Positions 17,386 through 26,100 are shown, numbered from the stretch's first letter. The stretch is 64,000 nucleotides of DNA from Halopseudomonas oceani (GCF_002903165.1 NZ_PPSK01000017.1:27571-91570), one strand, 5' to 3'. The notes: generated by a model not told the origin, from the letters alone. Numbers and translations: made by a program.

Positions 17386-18387
17386 ATGGCAACACCAATG
17401 CGGGTTACCGGTGCCTGGGTTCAGCAACTGACCGACTGGCTCGACTTGCACCAGTTGGCGGCACCGGCGTTGCGACTACTGCTCGATAGCCGGCGTCAAG
17501 ACGAAGCGGTACCGCTGGCATTCTGGCAGTCGCTGCTGGCGCAGGCCGTTGAACTGCCGACGGGGGAACCTGTGCCGGCGCTGGAAATTGGTGCCCAGGT
17601 GCGTCCGCGTCATGTTGGTGTGCTTGGCTATTTGACTCTGGCCAGCCGAACACTGGGTGAGGCCATGCAGGTCTATCAGCGCTATGAGCAGCTGTTTTAT
17701 GGTCAGCAACTGGTCCGAGTGCGGCGGCAAGGTGAGCTGGTCGTCATGTACTGGAGCGCCGAGGCGACCACCGGGGCGCTGGCTGATACGGTAGCTATTG
17801 CCGCGCTGGTCAGCTTTCTGCGGCGCTTGCTGCCGGACGTGTCGGCAATGGCGCAGGTGAGCTTTGTTTTCGCTGCTCCGGATGAGGCGGCCTGTGCTGC
17901 CTATGATGCCTTTTTTGGCTGCCGCGTTCGGTTTGCTGCCAATGCGACCGAGGTAGCGTTGCCGGTTGCCTGGCTGGGGCGACCTTTACCCCACAGCGAT
18001 CCGGCGGGACGTGAGCAGCTGGATCAGCAGGCGCGTGCCCTGATGTTGGCTCAGCCGGCTGCCGATAGCTTTGATCGAGCGTTGCAGCACGCGCTGGTGC
18101 GCCGTTTGCCGGAAGGGGAGGTGGCGCTGAAGCAGGTGGCGCTGGACCTGCATTTGTCGGTGCGATCCGTGCAACGACGGCTGGCGCAGCGCCAGCTAAG
18201 CTGGCGAGGCCTACTTGAGCGAACCCGGTTGCAGCTGGCTGAGCAGTATCTGGCCGATCCGGCGCTGCAACTGGGCGAAGTGGCGTTGCTGCTGGGCTTT
18301 TCCGAGCAAAGTGCCTTCAACCGGGCTTTTCGACGCTGGACGGCGACGACGCCTGCGCGTTTCCGGCGCGACCTGAGGCTGCACTGA
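17386..18387 (+). CDS. AraC-family transcriptional regulator
   Basis: The start is ATG 17386 with AGGAGAGGG upstream. The 333-residue protein has an N-terminal arabinose-binding-like/OruR-type domain (about 15-200, including the family segment LGYLTLASRTLGEAMQVYQRY) and a C-terminal double-HTH (about 235-330): VALKQVALDLHLSVRSVQRRL and LQLGEVALLLGFSEQSAFNRAF. It is divergent from the hydroxylase gene, which may be its target. The ligand is unknown. Confidence 0.88.
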   Translation: MATPMRVTGAWVQQLTDWLDLHQLAAPALRLLLDSRRQDEAVPLAFWQSLLAQAVELPTGEPVPALEIGAQVRPRHVGVLGYLTLASRTLGEAMQVYQRYEQLFYGQQLVRVRRQGELVVMYWSAEATTGALADTVAIAALVSFLRRLLPDVSAMAQVSFVFAAPDEAACAAYDAFFGCRVRFAANATEVALPVAWLGRPLPHSDPAGREQLDQQARALMLAQPAADSFDRALQHALVRRLPEGEVALKQVALDLHLSVRSVQRRLAQRQLSWRGLLERTRLQLAEQYLADPALQLGEVALLLGFSEQSAFNRAFRRWTATTPARFRRDLRLH

Positions 18388-18447
18388 GCACAGCTGGACT
18401 GTTTCGGTTTACAGTAGGGCCATGCCGATACCGCTGGAAACTGTCCG

Positions 18448-18525
18448 ATGTCGTTTACCGACTCTATTGCATCTGTTTTAACACCGCGCGAGTGGGGGTA
18501 CGTCCTGCCTGAGGCGGCGCGATGA
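18448..18525 (+). CDS. Candidate 25-residue upstream ORF coupled to the histidine kinase
   Basis: ATG 18448 opens a short frame (begins MSFTDSIASV, ends PEAAR) with GGAAA about 8 nt upstream; its TGA overlaps the kinase ATG (ATGA). Position and overlap suggest a leader ORF with translational coupling, as for many small upstream ORFs. There is no family match, and a chance ORF is possible. Confidence 0.3.
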   Translation: MSFTDSIASVLTPREWGYVLPEAAR

Positions 18526-20108
18526 GATGGCCGTTAGGGGCTACGGTAGGTCAGCCGTTTCGGCGCCTGGCGGTCGGCCTGCTGCTGTTGGCCGTGCTGG
18601 GCGCGCTGATTGTCGAAATCATGGCCTGGCAGTTGCGCTCACTGGAACGTGAGGAAATCGAGAACGACCTCATTATCCGCTCATCGGATGTACGCAGCGC
18701 ACTGGAAACCCGTTTGCGCGATGGTATTTATCTGACCCGAGGCCTGGTTTCCTTCCTTAAAAGCCAGCAGGGGCTGCGCCAGCCGGAAGCCCTTGAGCGC
18801 TGGATGGCCAGTATGCTCGCCGACGCTACCGACATCCGAAACATCGGAATTGCACCGAACAATCGAATCGAGCTGATTTACCCACTTGAGGGCAACGAAG
18901 CCGCGCTCGGGCTGGACTACCGTGAATCGCCGCAGCAGTGGGCAGCAGTCAAGCATATGATGGAAACTCGGGAACCTATGCTCGCGGGCCCGCTGCAACT
19001 GATACAGGGTAGCACTGCCTTGATCTACCGGGCGCCAGTGATCATGGATGGTGAGTACTGGGGACTGGTCAGTACAGTCATGAGTGCTGACAGGGTGCTG
19101 GGGATGCTAGATACCGAACAGCGTTGGCAGGATTTGCGTATCCAGCTGCAGCGCGAACAGGTTGGCGGCGAACCGATTGCCATCTGGGGCGGTGAGTTGA
19201 TAGACGACGATCAGCCCCGGCATATGATGCGAATCCATCTGCCGGGGGTAATCTGGCGGCTGGTGGTGCAGAACCGCGAGCCCGTGCGGGAAGCGAGCAC
19301 CCTGCGCCTTGCGTTCTACGCCGTGCTGGTGTTGGTCCTTTTGCTGATCGCCTATGTGCGCAGCAACGGGATCAGGCAGCAACTCGAGCGCGAGGCGATG
19401 TGGGCCGAGAATGAACGGCTGAAAACAGACTTCATTTCTACCATCAATCATGAATTGCGCACGCCGCTGACCAGTATTCTAGGTACCCTTGGGCTGCTCG
19501 ACGGTGGTGCGACGGGTGTGTTGCCGGACAAGGCACACGGCATGGTCAGTGTGGCGCGGCGCAATGCCGAACACTTGCTGCGACTGATTAATGATCTGCT
19601 GGATATCGACAAACTGGTGGCGGGGCAGCTCATGCTCGACATGCAACCCCATCGGCTCGACAGCCTGCTACAGGCGGCTATGGAGGAAAACCACGGTTTT
19701 GCCTCCCGCCAGCAGATCAGCTGGGTCTATGACAATCCTCATCCTGAGGCCTGGGTCAGGGTTGATGCCACCCGTTTCCGTCAGGTGCTGGATAATCTGT
19801 TGTCCAATGCCGTGAAGTTCTCCCCGGTCGGTGCGACGGTCAGCATCTCCGTTTATGCCGAGGATGGCGGCGGTTCATGGTGTGTGGCTGTTGCTGATCA
19901 GGGCGAGGGGATTGCGCCAGAGTTTCAGCCCCGGGTGTTCGAGCGCTTTACGCAAGCGGATGGTTCCAGTCGACGCAAAACCGGCGGTACCGGCCTGGGA
20001 TTGGCCATTGCCCGTGGCCTGATACAGCAGATGGGCGGCGAGATCGACTTTGTTTCCTCATCGCAGGGTACCTGCTTCACCCTGCATATTCCCAAATTGG
20101 TCAACTGA
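18522..20108 (+). CDS. CHASE-domain sensor histidine kinase
   Basis: 528 residues: transmembrane helix about 14-34, a periplasmic CHASE domain about 55-230 (with ADATDIRNIGIAPNNRI and GPLQLIQGSTALIYRAPV), transmembrane helix about 264-283, then DHp with INHELRTPLTSI (phospho-acceptor His310) and the ATPase domain with N-box LDNLLSNAVKFSP, G1 DQGEGI and G2 GGTGLGLAI. There is no receiver, HAMP or PAS domain and no adjacent response regulator, so this is an orphan kinase. CHASE domains sense small extracellular ligands; the signal is unknown. The following yjbR-like gene is 9 bp away and likely co-transcribed. Confidence 0.93.
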   Translation: MRWPLGATVGQPFRRLAVGLLLLAVLGALIVEIMAWQLRSLEREEIENDLIIRSSDVRSALETRLRDGIYLTRGLVSFLKSQQGLRQPEALERWMASMLADATDIRNIGIAPNNRIELIYPLEGNEAALGLDYRESPQQWAAVKHMMETREPMLAGPLQLIQGSTALIYRAPVIMDGEYWGLVSTVMSADRVLGMLDTEQRWQDLRIQLQREQVGGEPIAIWGGELIDDDQPRHMMRIHLPGVIWRLVVQNREPVREASTLRLAFYAVLVLVLLLIAYVRSNGIRQQLEREAMWAENERLKTDFISTINHELRTPLTSILGTLGLLDGGATGVLPDKAHGMVSVARRNAEHLLRLINDLLDIDKLVAGQLMLDMQPHRLDSLLQAAMEENHGFASRQQISWVYDNPHPEAWVRVDATRFRQVLDNLLSNAVKFSPVGATVSISVYAEDGGGSWCVAVADQGEGIAPEFQPRVFERFTQADGSSRRKTGGTGLGLAIARGLIQQMGGEIDFVSSSQGTCFTLHIPKLVN

Positions 20109-20117
20109 GAGGTGCAG

Positions 20118-20498
20118 ATGGATCTGCAGCGCTATCTGAACAGCAAGCCTGAGGCGCTAGAGGACTATCCGTTCGGGCCGGACGCCCAAGTCTTTAAAGT
20201 TCAGAACAAGTTGTTTGCACTGGTATTCCGGCGCGATGGGTGTGAGTGCATCAACCTTAAATGCGACCCGGAAGAGGCTGTCGGTCTGCGTGACTTGTTT
20301 GCTGCAGTCAGCCCCGGTTATCACATGAACAAACGGCACTGGAATACCGTGCGTAACGACGGCAGCGTGCCGGTAGGGGAGCTGCAACGAATGATTGATC
20401 GCTCTTACGCCCTGGTGGTTCGACGGTTGCCGCGGGTTGTGCGGCAGGGGATGGAGCTGCGTCATGGGGTCGACACACTCTATGGTGGGGCGCCATAA
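20118..20498 (+). CDS. MmcQ/YjbR family protein
   Basis: A 126-residue protein with the YjbR signature: PFGPDAQVFKVQNKLFALV (about 19-37), INLKCDPEEAVGLRDLF, PGYHMNKRHWNTV (about 66-78) and a C-terminal IDRSYALVVRRLPR. The fold resembles a double-wing DNA-binding or phospholipid-binding module, and no activity is established. GAGAGG lies just upstream of the ATG; it follows the kinase gene closely. Confidence 0.88.
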   Translation: MDLQRYLNSKPEALEDYPFGPDAQVFKVQNKLFALVFRRDGCECINLKCDPEEAVGLRDLFAAVSPGYHMNKRHWNTVRNDGSVPVGELQRMIDRSYALVVRRLPRVVRQGMELRHGVDTLYGGAP

Positions 20499-20594
20499 GT
20501 CGTTTGTCGCGACCGACGTGGCCCGTGAATTATCTCCACCGCGTCAGCCTGCTACGCTTTGAGCTGGAGAAAATGTTTCTCAGGGAGACGGCGA

Positions 20595-21155
20595 ATGCAG
20601 CGGGCGCAGGCAAAACAGCAGTTGGCCAGGTTGATGATGGCGGAGATGGAAGCGTCTGAGCGCGCCGAGGTCGTTGCCTTCTGGTTCTTCTGCGGGTTCT
20701 CTGAAGCTGATCCACAGGTCGCGGCGCTGCCTGATGCGCTGCGTACTCTGGTCTGCCGCGGTGTCGAGCCCGCCGATCCGAATGACAGTCAGCTTGATCC
20801 GCTGGTGCAGGCCAGCCTGGTCGAAGACCTGTATGGAGTGACCAACGATTATCTACTTGAGGCGTTGACCGAAAGAGGACTGGTGATCGAGCGGATCGAC
20901 GACGAGGTTGAACCGATGTTTGCCTGCCCCTGCTGCGGTTATTTCAGCCTCAGCAGTGAGGGTGGCTACGAAATCTGCGCGGTGTGTTTCTGGGAGGATG
21001 ACGGTGTACGCGACCCCACGGAGGTCAGCGGGCCGAACCATCTTACCCTGGCTGATGGCCGCAAGAATGTGCAGGCGTTCGGTGCCTGCGATATGGCGTC
21101 GGTGGCGCGGGTCGACAGGCAGGCGCGACAGCGTTACCGTGCTCCGCAGCGCTGA
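20595..21155 (+). CDS. CPCC-domain (cysteine-rich) protein
   Basis: The start is ATG 20595 after GGGAGA; an upstream GTG/TTG-start version would lack an SD. Of its 186 residues, the N-terminal half is helical without motifs. The C-terminal half holds the cysteine-rich CPCC domain: FACPCCGYFSL (about 109-119), YEICAVCFWEDDG (about 126-138) and the trailing GPNHLTLADGRKN. Four cysteines in CPxC/CxxC pairs imply a zinc knuckle. Domain function is not established; stand-alone versions often neighbour toxin-immunity-like genes, but none are seen here. Confidence 0.82.
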   Translation: MQRAQAKQQLARLMMAEMEASERAEVVAFWFFCGFSEADPQVAALPDALRTLVCRGVEPADPNDSQLDPLVQASLVEDLYGVTNDYLLEALTERGLVIERIDDEVEPMFACPCCGYFSLSSEGGYEICAVCFWEDDGVRDPTEVSGPNHLTLADGRKNVQAFGACDMASVARVDRQARQRYRAPQR

Positions 21156-21180
21156 GCACAACAACGAGTAGAGCGGTCTT

Positions 21181-21600
21181 ATGCCTGAAAAGCTGGTTTT
21201 CCTTCCCGTACTGGCGCAGATTGCCCTGACATTCTGGCTCTACATCACCCTTGCCCGGGCCAAGAATCGCGCGCAGGCGGCCGGCGAGGTCGATGAGGCG
21301 CGTCGTGCTCTCTATGATGATGCCTGGCCTGAGCCCGTGCAGCAGATCAACAACTGCATCCGCAACCAGTTTGAACTACCAGTGCTGTTCTACGTGCTGG
21401 TACTGTTGCTCTGGAGTGTGGGCGCTGCGGGTGTGCTGGCGCAACTGCTGGCCTGGTTATTCGTTGCCAGCCGGGTGATACATGCAAGGGTCCAAACCGG
21501 CAGCAACCATGTGCCGACCCGTCGGCGCGCCTTTAGTGTGGGTGCGCTGGTGCTGATGGCCATGACACTGCTCGCGCTGGCGGAGGTTTTTTGGGGATGA
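21181..21600 (+). CDS. MAPEG-family membrane protein
   Basis: The 139-residue protein has four predicted helices (about 5-25, 62-85, 87-105, 115-135). IRNQFELPVLFYVLVLLL (about 60-77) is the MAPEG signature, and SRVIHARVQTGSNHVPTRRRAF (about 96-117) is the glutathione-binding-type segment. Eukaryotic members are glutathione transferases and leukotriene enzymes; bacterial substrates are mostly unknown. Its stop overlaps the next start (ATGA). Confidence 0.87.
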   Translation: MPEKLVFLPVLAQIALTFWLYITLARAKNRAQAAGEVDEARRALYDDAWPEPVQQINNCIRNQFELPVLFYVLVLLLWSVGAAGVLAQLLAWLFVASRVIHARVQTGSNHVPTRRRAFSVGALVLMAMTLLALAEVFWG

Positions 21601-22028
21601 GAGAGAGCGCATTTCGTCGTCTGCTGCGCTCCAGCGGCAGGGGTTATCTGCTGGAGGCGGTGGTGTGTTTCGGCAGTCTGGTAGTGCTAATCGGGTTGGG
21701 TGTATTGATGCTACCGATGGCCTTTGCGGACGAGGCGGACACGCCATTTGCCTGGCTACTGACCGTGTTGTTGCTCGGCGGGCTGTGCGGCATCTGGGCG
21801 TTGATTCAGTTGGTGTCCAAGGTTGCGTTACCGGCGCGTGAGGTAGCGTCACCACGCGCTATCGTGATCATGTTGCTGCTCGGGGTAGCGAGCCTGCTGA
21901 CGTTTTACACTCAGTGGAGCCTCTCGCCAGCCGCGAATCTGATGCTGGTGGTGCTGCCGCTGATTGGCAGTGCCCATTTTCTGTTTCTGGCGCGGGATTA
22001 TCTGGTTCAGCGTAACCGGCGTGGTTGA
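21597..22028 (+). CDS. Small membrane protein of unknown function
   Basis: ATG 21597 overlaps the MAPEG stop by four bases, so the two are translationally coupled. The 143-residue product has four hydrophobic segments (about 20-42, 50-72, 84-104, 110-130) separated by short polar loops, with Arg-rich ends. There are no recognisable motifs. I do not recognise the family. Confidence 0.7.
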   Translation: MRESAFRRLLRSSGRGYLLEAVVCFGSLVVLIGLGVLMLPMAFADEADTPFAWLLTVLLLGGLCGIWALIQLVSKVALPAREVASPRAIVIMLLLGVASLLTFYTQWSLSPAANLMLVVLPLIGSAHFLFLARDYLVQRNRRG

Positions 22029-22088
22029 CAGCTGCGGGCTAAATCCGGTCGACTGGCGGCTTTCCTCTTCTCTGGATGAATGCCCGCC

Positions 22089-22766
22089 ATGACTGAAGCT
22101 GCCGTTACCCTATTGTCGATCAATGCTGCCGAGCCGCAGGCGCTTCGTATTGGTGAGCGTCTTACCCGCACCGGGCATTTCAAGCGGGCGCGCAGCGGTG
22201 ATGTGCTGATCGGTATCGATGGTATTGCCGGTGATTTTATCGCCGACATGAAGCACCACGGCGGGCTGGATCAGGCGCTTTACCTCTATAGCAAGGCCGA
22301 CATGGATTGGTGGAGCGAACAGTTGCAGCGTCCGCTTGAACCCGGTTTTTTTGGCGAGAATCTGACCTTGTCCCACTGGTGGCCTGAGCTGCGGATTGGC
22401 GATCAATTGCACTTGGGTGACCTTGTGCTGGAAATCACCGCGCCGCGTATTCCCTGTTCAACGTTGGCGGCACGGGTTGGTGACAGCCGTTTTGCCAAGG
22501 CTTTCGTCAAGGCAGAGCGCTGCGGAGCCTACGCCCGGGTGTTGAAGGAAGGTACCGTCTGCGCTGGGCAGACGGTGGTCGTGACTCCGGGTGACAGCGC
22601 CTACCCCAGCATTAACGAAGTCTTTCGTTACTGTCACAGCAAGGGGCTGAACCCGACCTTCCTGCGCCGCCTGCTGGCTGCACCGCTGGCCGAGAAGATG
22701 CGTGCGGAGATGGAACAGAAGCTCGTCAGGGCTGAGCAGCAGACCCAGCCGCTACCCGGCCTGTAA
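22089..22766 (+). CDS. MOSC-domain protein (YiiM-like)
   Basis: ATG 22089 is chosen because GGATGA lies about 9 nt upstream; ATG 22080 would have no SD. The 225-residue product has MOSC signatures DMKHHGGLDQALYLYSKAD (about 54-72), GFFGENLTL (about 86-94) and ITAPRIPCSTLAAR (about 117-130) with the conserved Cys, plus the YiiM C-terminal alpha domain (about 170-215). MOSC proteins handle molybdenum cofactor or sulfur; YiiM reduces N-hydroxylated bases via Moco. Convergent with the fadJ-like gene (15-bp overlap with its 3' end). Confidence 0.88.
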   Translation: MTEAAVTLLSINAAEPQALRIGERLTRTGHFKRARSGDVLIGIDGIAGDFIADMKHHGGLDQALYLYSKADMDWWSEQLQRPLEPGFFGENLTLSHWWPELRIGDQLHLGDLVLEITAPRIPCSTLAARVGDSRFAKAFVKAERCGAYARVLKEGTVCAGQTVVVTPGDSAYPSINEVFRYCHSKGLNPTFLRRLLAAPLAEKMRAEMEQKLVRAEQQTQPLPGL

Positions 22767-24857
22767 GGGTTGGCCTGCGTCCGTTTCCTCGGTCACCGGC
22801 TGCCAGCCGGGGTCCGGCGCAAAGCGGGGGCCGAGGTCGGTGCTGAGGCTTTGCAGGCGCTGCATGATCGCCGCATGCCCTGTCTCGCGTGCGTGACACA
22901 AAGGGCCGCCGCGAAAGGGCGGGAAATAGCCGGCCAGGACCAGTGCCGCATCGAGCATGTCGGCGTCGCTGACAATGCCCTGGCGGCAGGCGCGTACGGC
23001 GCTGTTGAGCAGACTGAGCAGTAACCGGTCAGCCTGTTCCGCGTTCAGTTTTGCGGCTCTGCCCTTATTGCCTTTCCAGTGGCTGCGTTTTTTTGCATGT
23101 AACGATGTGCGCCCCTGCTCGACCGCGTTGCGCAAAATCAAGGGCGGTTCTGCCAACGGCGTATCGCGTTCGTTGTGCAAACGCTCGAACAGAGCGAGGC
23201 AGTCGCCCAACCCCCAGCTTTCAGCAATCGCCAGCGGCCCGCGGCTGCAGCCAAACGCCAGCGCCGCTTGGTCGATGGCATCGGCGCTGATCCCTTCTTC
23301 CAGTAGCAGCATGGCTTCCAGCAGCCAGGGGGCCAGGACCCGGCGCAGCAGCAGCCCCGGCTGGCTGCTGACCGGTAACGCTAGACAGCCAAGCTGGCCG
23401 ACCAACTGGCGGGCCTGTTGCTGGCTGATATTGCGGCTGGTGCTGTGCGCGGCAATCTCGACCAGCGCGCCGTAGGACGGCGCGGCGAAGCGCAGCCCCA
23501 ATAGGCGCCCGGCATCGCCGAGTGCGGCGCGCAGTGGCTCGACTGGCTCGGCGAAGCTGAGCACCAGTGCCTGTGCCCGCAGCCGCGACTCCAGTTTCTG
23601 CAGTTGCTCGCGCCGTTGCTCTAAAGCAGTCTGCTGGGCGTCTATCAGGGCATCGGCCACGGCTACGCCGTGGTGTTCCGGATCAAAGATCAGGGCATCC
23701 AGTGCGTGTTGTCGTTGCTCCTCGTTGCGGGTCCGCTGGCTGATCTGTTTGATACAGGCCGTCATGCCAGCGGTCGAACCGCCAACACTCACGCGTAGGC
23801 CTGCCAGTGCGGCCAGTGCCGCGAGCTGAATGCCGTCTTCGCTGTCGCCGAGCAGGTGCAGGTGGGTGAGCCGGCGATTTTCCTTGGCAACGGCCAAATC
23901 CTTGAGCCGCTGGCGCTGGAAGAACAGCTGAATCAGGTGACGGCTGGTCGGACTGTTGATCAATCGGGCGAACGAGTAGATCTCGCGATGCAGCAACAGG
24001 TCGGGCTTGCCGCCGTGGCGCTGCCAGAGTTCGATCAGGGCCTCTGCCGCCGGATAGTGACGTGGATCGGCCTTGGCACTGGCCTGACGGCGCATGTTTG
24101 CCGCAGCCAGGCGCCGTACCCAGTCCAGCCGGAAGGGGCGGCCTTTAAGGTTGCGTCGGTGCAGAGGCAGGCGTCCGGCCAGCGCATCATCAATCAGCGG
24201 CCTGAGTTGGTGCTCTGCCGCGACGTGATCAATAAGGCCGGCCTTGTGAGCCTGCTCTGCTTGCAACGCCTTGCCGGTCAGCATCATGCGCATCGCCAGC
24301 AGCGGGTCGATCAGGTCAGGTAGCCGCGCTGTGGCGCCCAGCCCGGGATGCAGGCCGACCAGAATTTCCGGTAGGCCGGTGCGGGTGTCCGGCGTCGCCA
24401 GGCGCATGTCGCAGCACAGTGCGAGCTCCAGGCCGCCACCGAGGGTCTCGCCGTGCAGCACGGCCAGGGTCGGGCAGGGCAGGTCGATCAGTTGCTGGGC
24501 CAGCAGGTGCGCGTCGACCAGCTGCCGTACCGCATCGGCTTCGTTGTCGAGCTGACGGAAGTCCTTCAGGTCAGCGCCCATGCAGAATCCTGATGGTTTG
24601 GCCGAGCGTATTACCAGCGCGGTTGGCATGTCGCGGCGGAGGCTGGCCAGCACGTCCCCGAGCTCGATCAGCGCCACTGAGGACAGCAGGTTGGCGCTGC
24701 TGTCCGCATGGTCGAACAGCAGCCAGGCGACATCACGTTCGTCCCGGCGCAGGCGCCAGTGTTGCCACGGCGACTGCGCAGGCTGCTGCAATTCGAGGTG
24801 GTTGAACGGTCCGAGTTCGCGTTCACGCAGCGTGAGCGTGTCGGGTGCTTGAGTCAT
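22752..24857 (-). CDS. FadJ/FadB-like protein with intact hydratase half and eroded dehydrogenase half
   Basis: The start is ATG 24857, overlapping the upstream stop (ATGA). At 701 residues it is close to FadJ (about 710). The enoyl-CoA hydratase half keeps the oxyanion loop KPSGFCMGADLKDF and both catalytic glutamates (HGETLGGGLELAL and GLPEILVGLHPGLG). The 3-hydroxyacyl-CoA dehydrogenase half is degraded: the NAD motif GxGxMG reads LGDSEDGIQ, and the catalytic-His segment HFFNPV reads SFAEPV. The C-terminal PPFRGGPLCHARETG remains FadJ-like. It likely hydrates enoyl-CoA but cannot oxidise with NAD as written. The open frame is intact, so it is not a pseudogene by frameshift. Confidence 0.85.
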   Translation of the reverse strand: MTQAPDTLTLRERELGPFNHLELQQPAQSPWQHWRLRRDERDVAWLLFDHADSSANLLSSVALIELGDVLASLRRDMPTALVIRSAKPSGFCMGADLKDFRQLDNEADAVRQLVDAHLLAQQLIDLPCPTLAVLHGETLGGGLELALCCDMRLATPDTRTGLPEILVGLHPGLGATARLPDLIDPLLAMRMMLTGKALQAEQAHKAGLIDHVAAEHQLRPLIDDALAGRLPLHRRNLKGRPFRLDWVRRLAAANMRRQASAKADPRHYPAAEALIELWQRHGGKPDLLLHREIYSFARLINSPTSRHLIQLFFQRQRLKDLAVAKENRRLTHLHLLGDSEDGIQLAALAALAGLRVSVGGSTAGMTACIKQISQRTRNEEQRQHALDALIFDPEHHGVAVADALIDAQQTALEQRREQLQKLESRLRAQALVLSFAEPVEPLRAALGDAGRLLGLRFAAPSYGALVEIAAHSTSRNISQQQARQLVGQLGCLALPVSSQPGLLLRRVLAPWLLEAMLLLEEGISADAIDQAALAFGCSRGPLAIAESWGLGDCLALFERLHNERDTPLAEPPLILRNAVEQGRTSLHAKKRSHWKGNKGRAAKLNAEQADRLLLSLLNSAVRACRQGIVSDADMLDAALVLAGYFPPFRGGPLCHARETGHAAIMQRLQSLSTDLGPRFAPDPGWQPVTEETDAGQPLQAG

Positions 24858-25915
24858 TCGCTGGTCTCCTGTGGGCGGGTGATCAGCAAGGCCAGCGCGT
24901 GGCCGCCTGCGTGCTGTTCGCAGACGATACCGCGCGGAAGGTGATTGCGTTGCAGGTTGTCGGCCAGCTGCAGTAATTGGCGGCAGCCGTCGGTGGCGCT
25001 CAGTGCGCCAAGGGCAATGCTGCCGCCGTGGACGTTCAGGCTGCAGGGATCGAGGCGGCCGACCGGCTGCTCCAGTCCGAGCTGGCGGTGGCAGAAATCC
25101 GCGTCCTGCCAGGCGGCCAGATGGCTCAGCAACGCGAGCGCAGGCGATTCCGGCAACTCCCACAGATCAATATCAGCCAGCGACAGCTGTTGCTGGCCCA
25201 GCAGGCGCGTGGCGGCCAGCAAGGGGGCCAATGTCGGGTACTCGGCGGGTGCCTGCGCATGGCTGCTGGCACCAAGGTGGGCGAGCGGCGTGCGTTTCAG
25301 GCGCTGCAGTCCTCTGGGTGAGGCCAGCAGCAGGGCGCAGGCTCCGGCCACCGCATCTGGTTGGTCCTCGGTGCAGGCGTGGCCCTGACTGTCGAACAGG
25401 GTTGTACGGTGTCGGTTCGTCAGGCCGCCCTGTTCGGCGTCGTCGGCGCGCAGCCGACTGGCCTCGGCAAAGGCGCTGGCGTCCTCATCCTGTACATCAA
25501 ACAGCCGGGCCAGGCGTTGAGCCGATGTCAGCAGATCGTTCTGAGGCGTAGCCTTGAGGTCGCTGCTGAGTACCAACACCAGATCGGCATCGCCGCTGCG
25601 GATCTGCTGGCTGGCCAGCGCAACGGCAGACAGGCCATGGTCGCACTGGTATAACGCGGTATCGGTGTCCAGCCGCAGACGTTTGCGCAGATCCCGTACC
25701 TGTGGCTCTGCTTCAGCCGCGAGGATCAGGCTGTCGAGCAGATGCGGGGTAACTGCGCAGCGCAGCAGCAACGGTGCGCTGCACTGCACGGCCAGGTCGA
25801 GCAGGCCGAAGCCGCTGCTCTGCAACGTCGTGGCGTTGATCTGTGGGGTACGCAGGCCGTCGATGAGAAGAACATCGGCTGGCGTGGAGGCAGAGTGATT
25901 GATCTGGCTGTCCAT
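24854..25915 (-). CDS. FadI-like thiolase homologue lacking key catalytic residues
   Basis: 353 residues, versus about 390-430 for thiolases. VLLIDGLRTPQ matches the thiolase N-terminus, and YQCDHGLSAVALASQQIRSG keeps the nucleophilic Cys. The C-terminal VCEQHAGGHALALL keeps the second Cys in register with CIGGGQG, though the glycine run is lost. NEAFA reads PESPA, and GHPxGASG reads GALSATDG, so the catalytic His and Asn are missing. It forms an operon (4-bp overlap) with the fadJ-like gene, as fadI-fadJ normally do. SD is weak (GAGCCCAGC). Activity cannot be assumed. Confidence 0.82.
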   Translation of the reverse strand: MDSQINHSASTPADVLLIDGLRTPQINATTLQSSGFGLLDLAVQCSAPLLLRCAVTPHLLDSLILAAEAEPQVRDLRKRLRLDTDTALYQCDHGLSAVALASQQIRSGDADLVLVLSSDLKATPQNDLLTSAQRLARLFDVQDEDASAFAEASRLRADDAEQGGLTNRHRTTLFDSQGHACTEDQPDAVAGACALLLASPRGLQRLKRTPLAHLGASSHAQAPAEYPTLAPLLAATRLLGQQQLSLADIDLWELPESPALALLSHLAAWQDADFCHRQLGLEQPVGRLDPCSLNVHGGSIALGALSATDGCRQLLQLADNLQRNHLPRGIVCEQHAGGHALALLITRPQETSE

Positions 25916-26055
25916 GCTGGGCTCATGTGGTTGAACGTCAATTCAGGCTGATGCGCGGTGCAGGCCCGAGCGAACTCCCGCAATAGGAGCGCTGCGCAGG
26001 CTATGACCGGACCGACCCGGATCAGTTCAGTGTAGATAAGCTGGGGGCCTAGACA

Positions 26056-26089
26056 GAAACAAAAGCGCGGCGCCGTGATTGGCGCCGCG
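26056..26089 (-). terminator. Intrinsic terminator after the acetyl-CoA acetyltransferase gene
   Basis: Reading the minus strand, GCGGCGCC-AATCAC-GGCGCCGC (26067-26088) is followed by CTTTTGTTT, directly downstream of the stop at 26101. It separates the intact thiolase gene from the fadI-like/fadJ-like operon. Confidence 0.85.
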
Positions 26090-26100
26090 GGAGGCGGGGA

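Noticed and set aside
24858..25163. N-terminal extension of the FadJ-like frame to 25163
   Set aside because: The extension is an out-of-frame copy of the fadI-like gene; the ATGA overlap at 24854-24857 and homology place the start at 24857.
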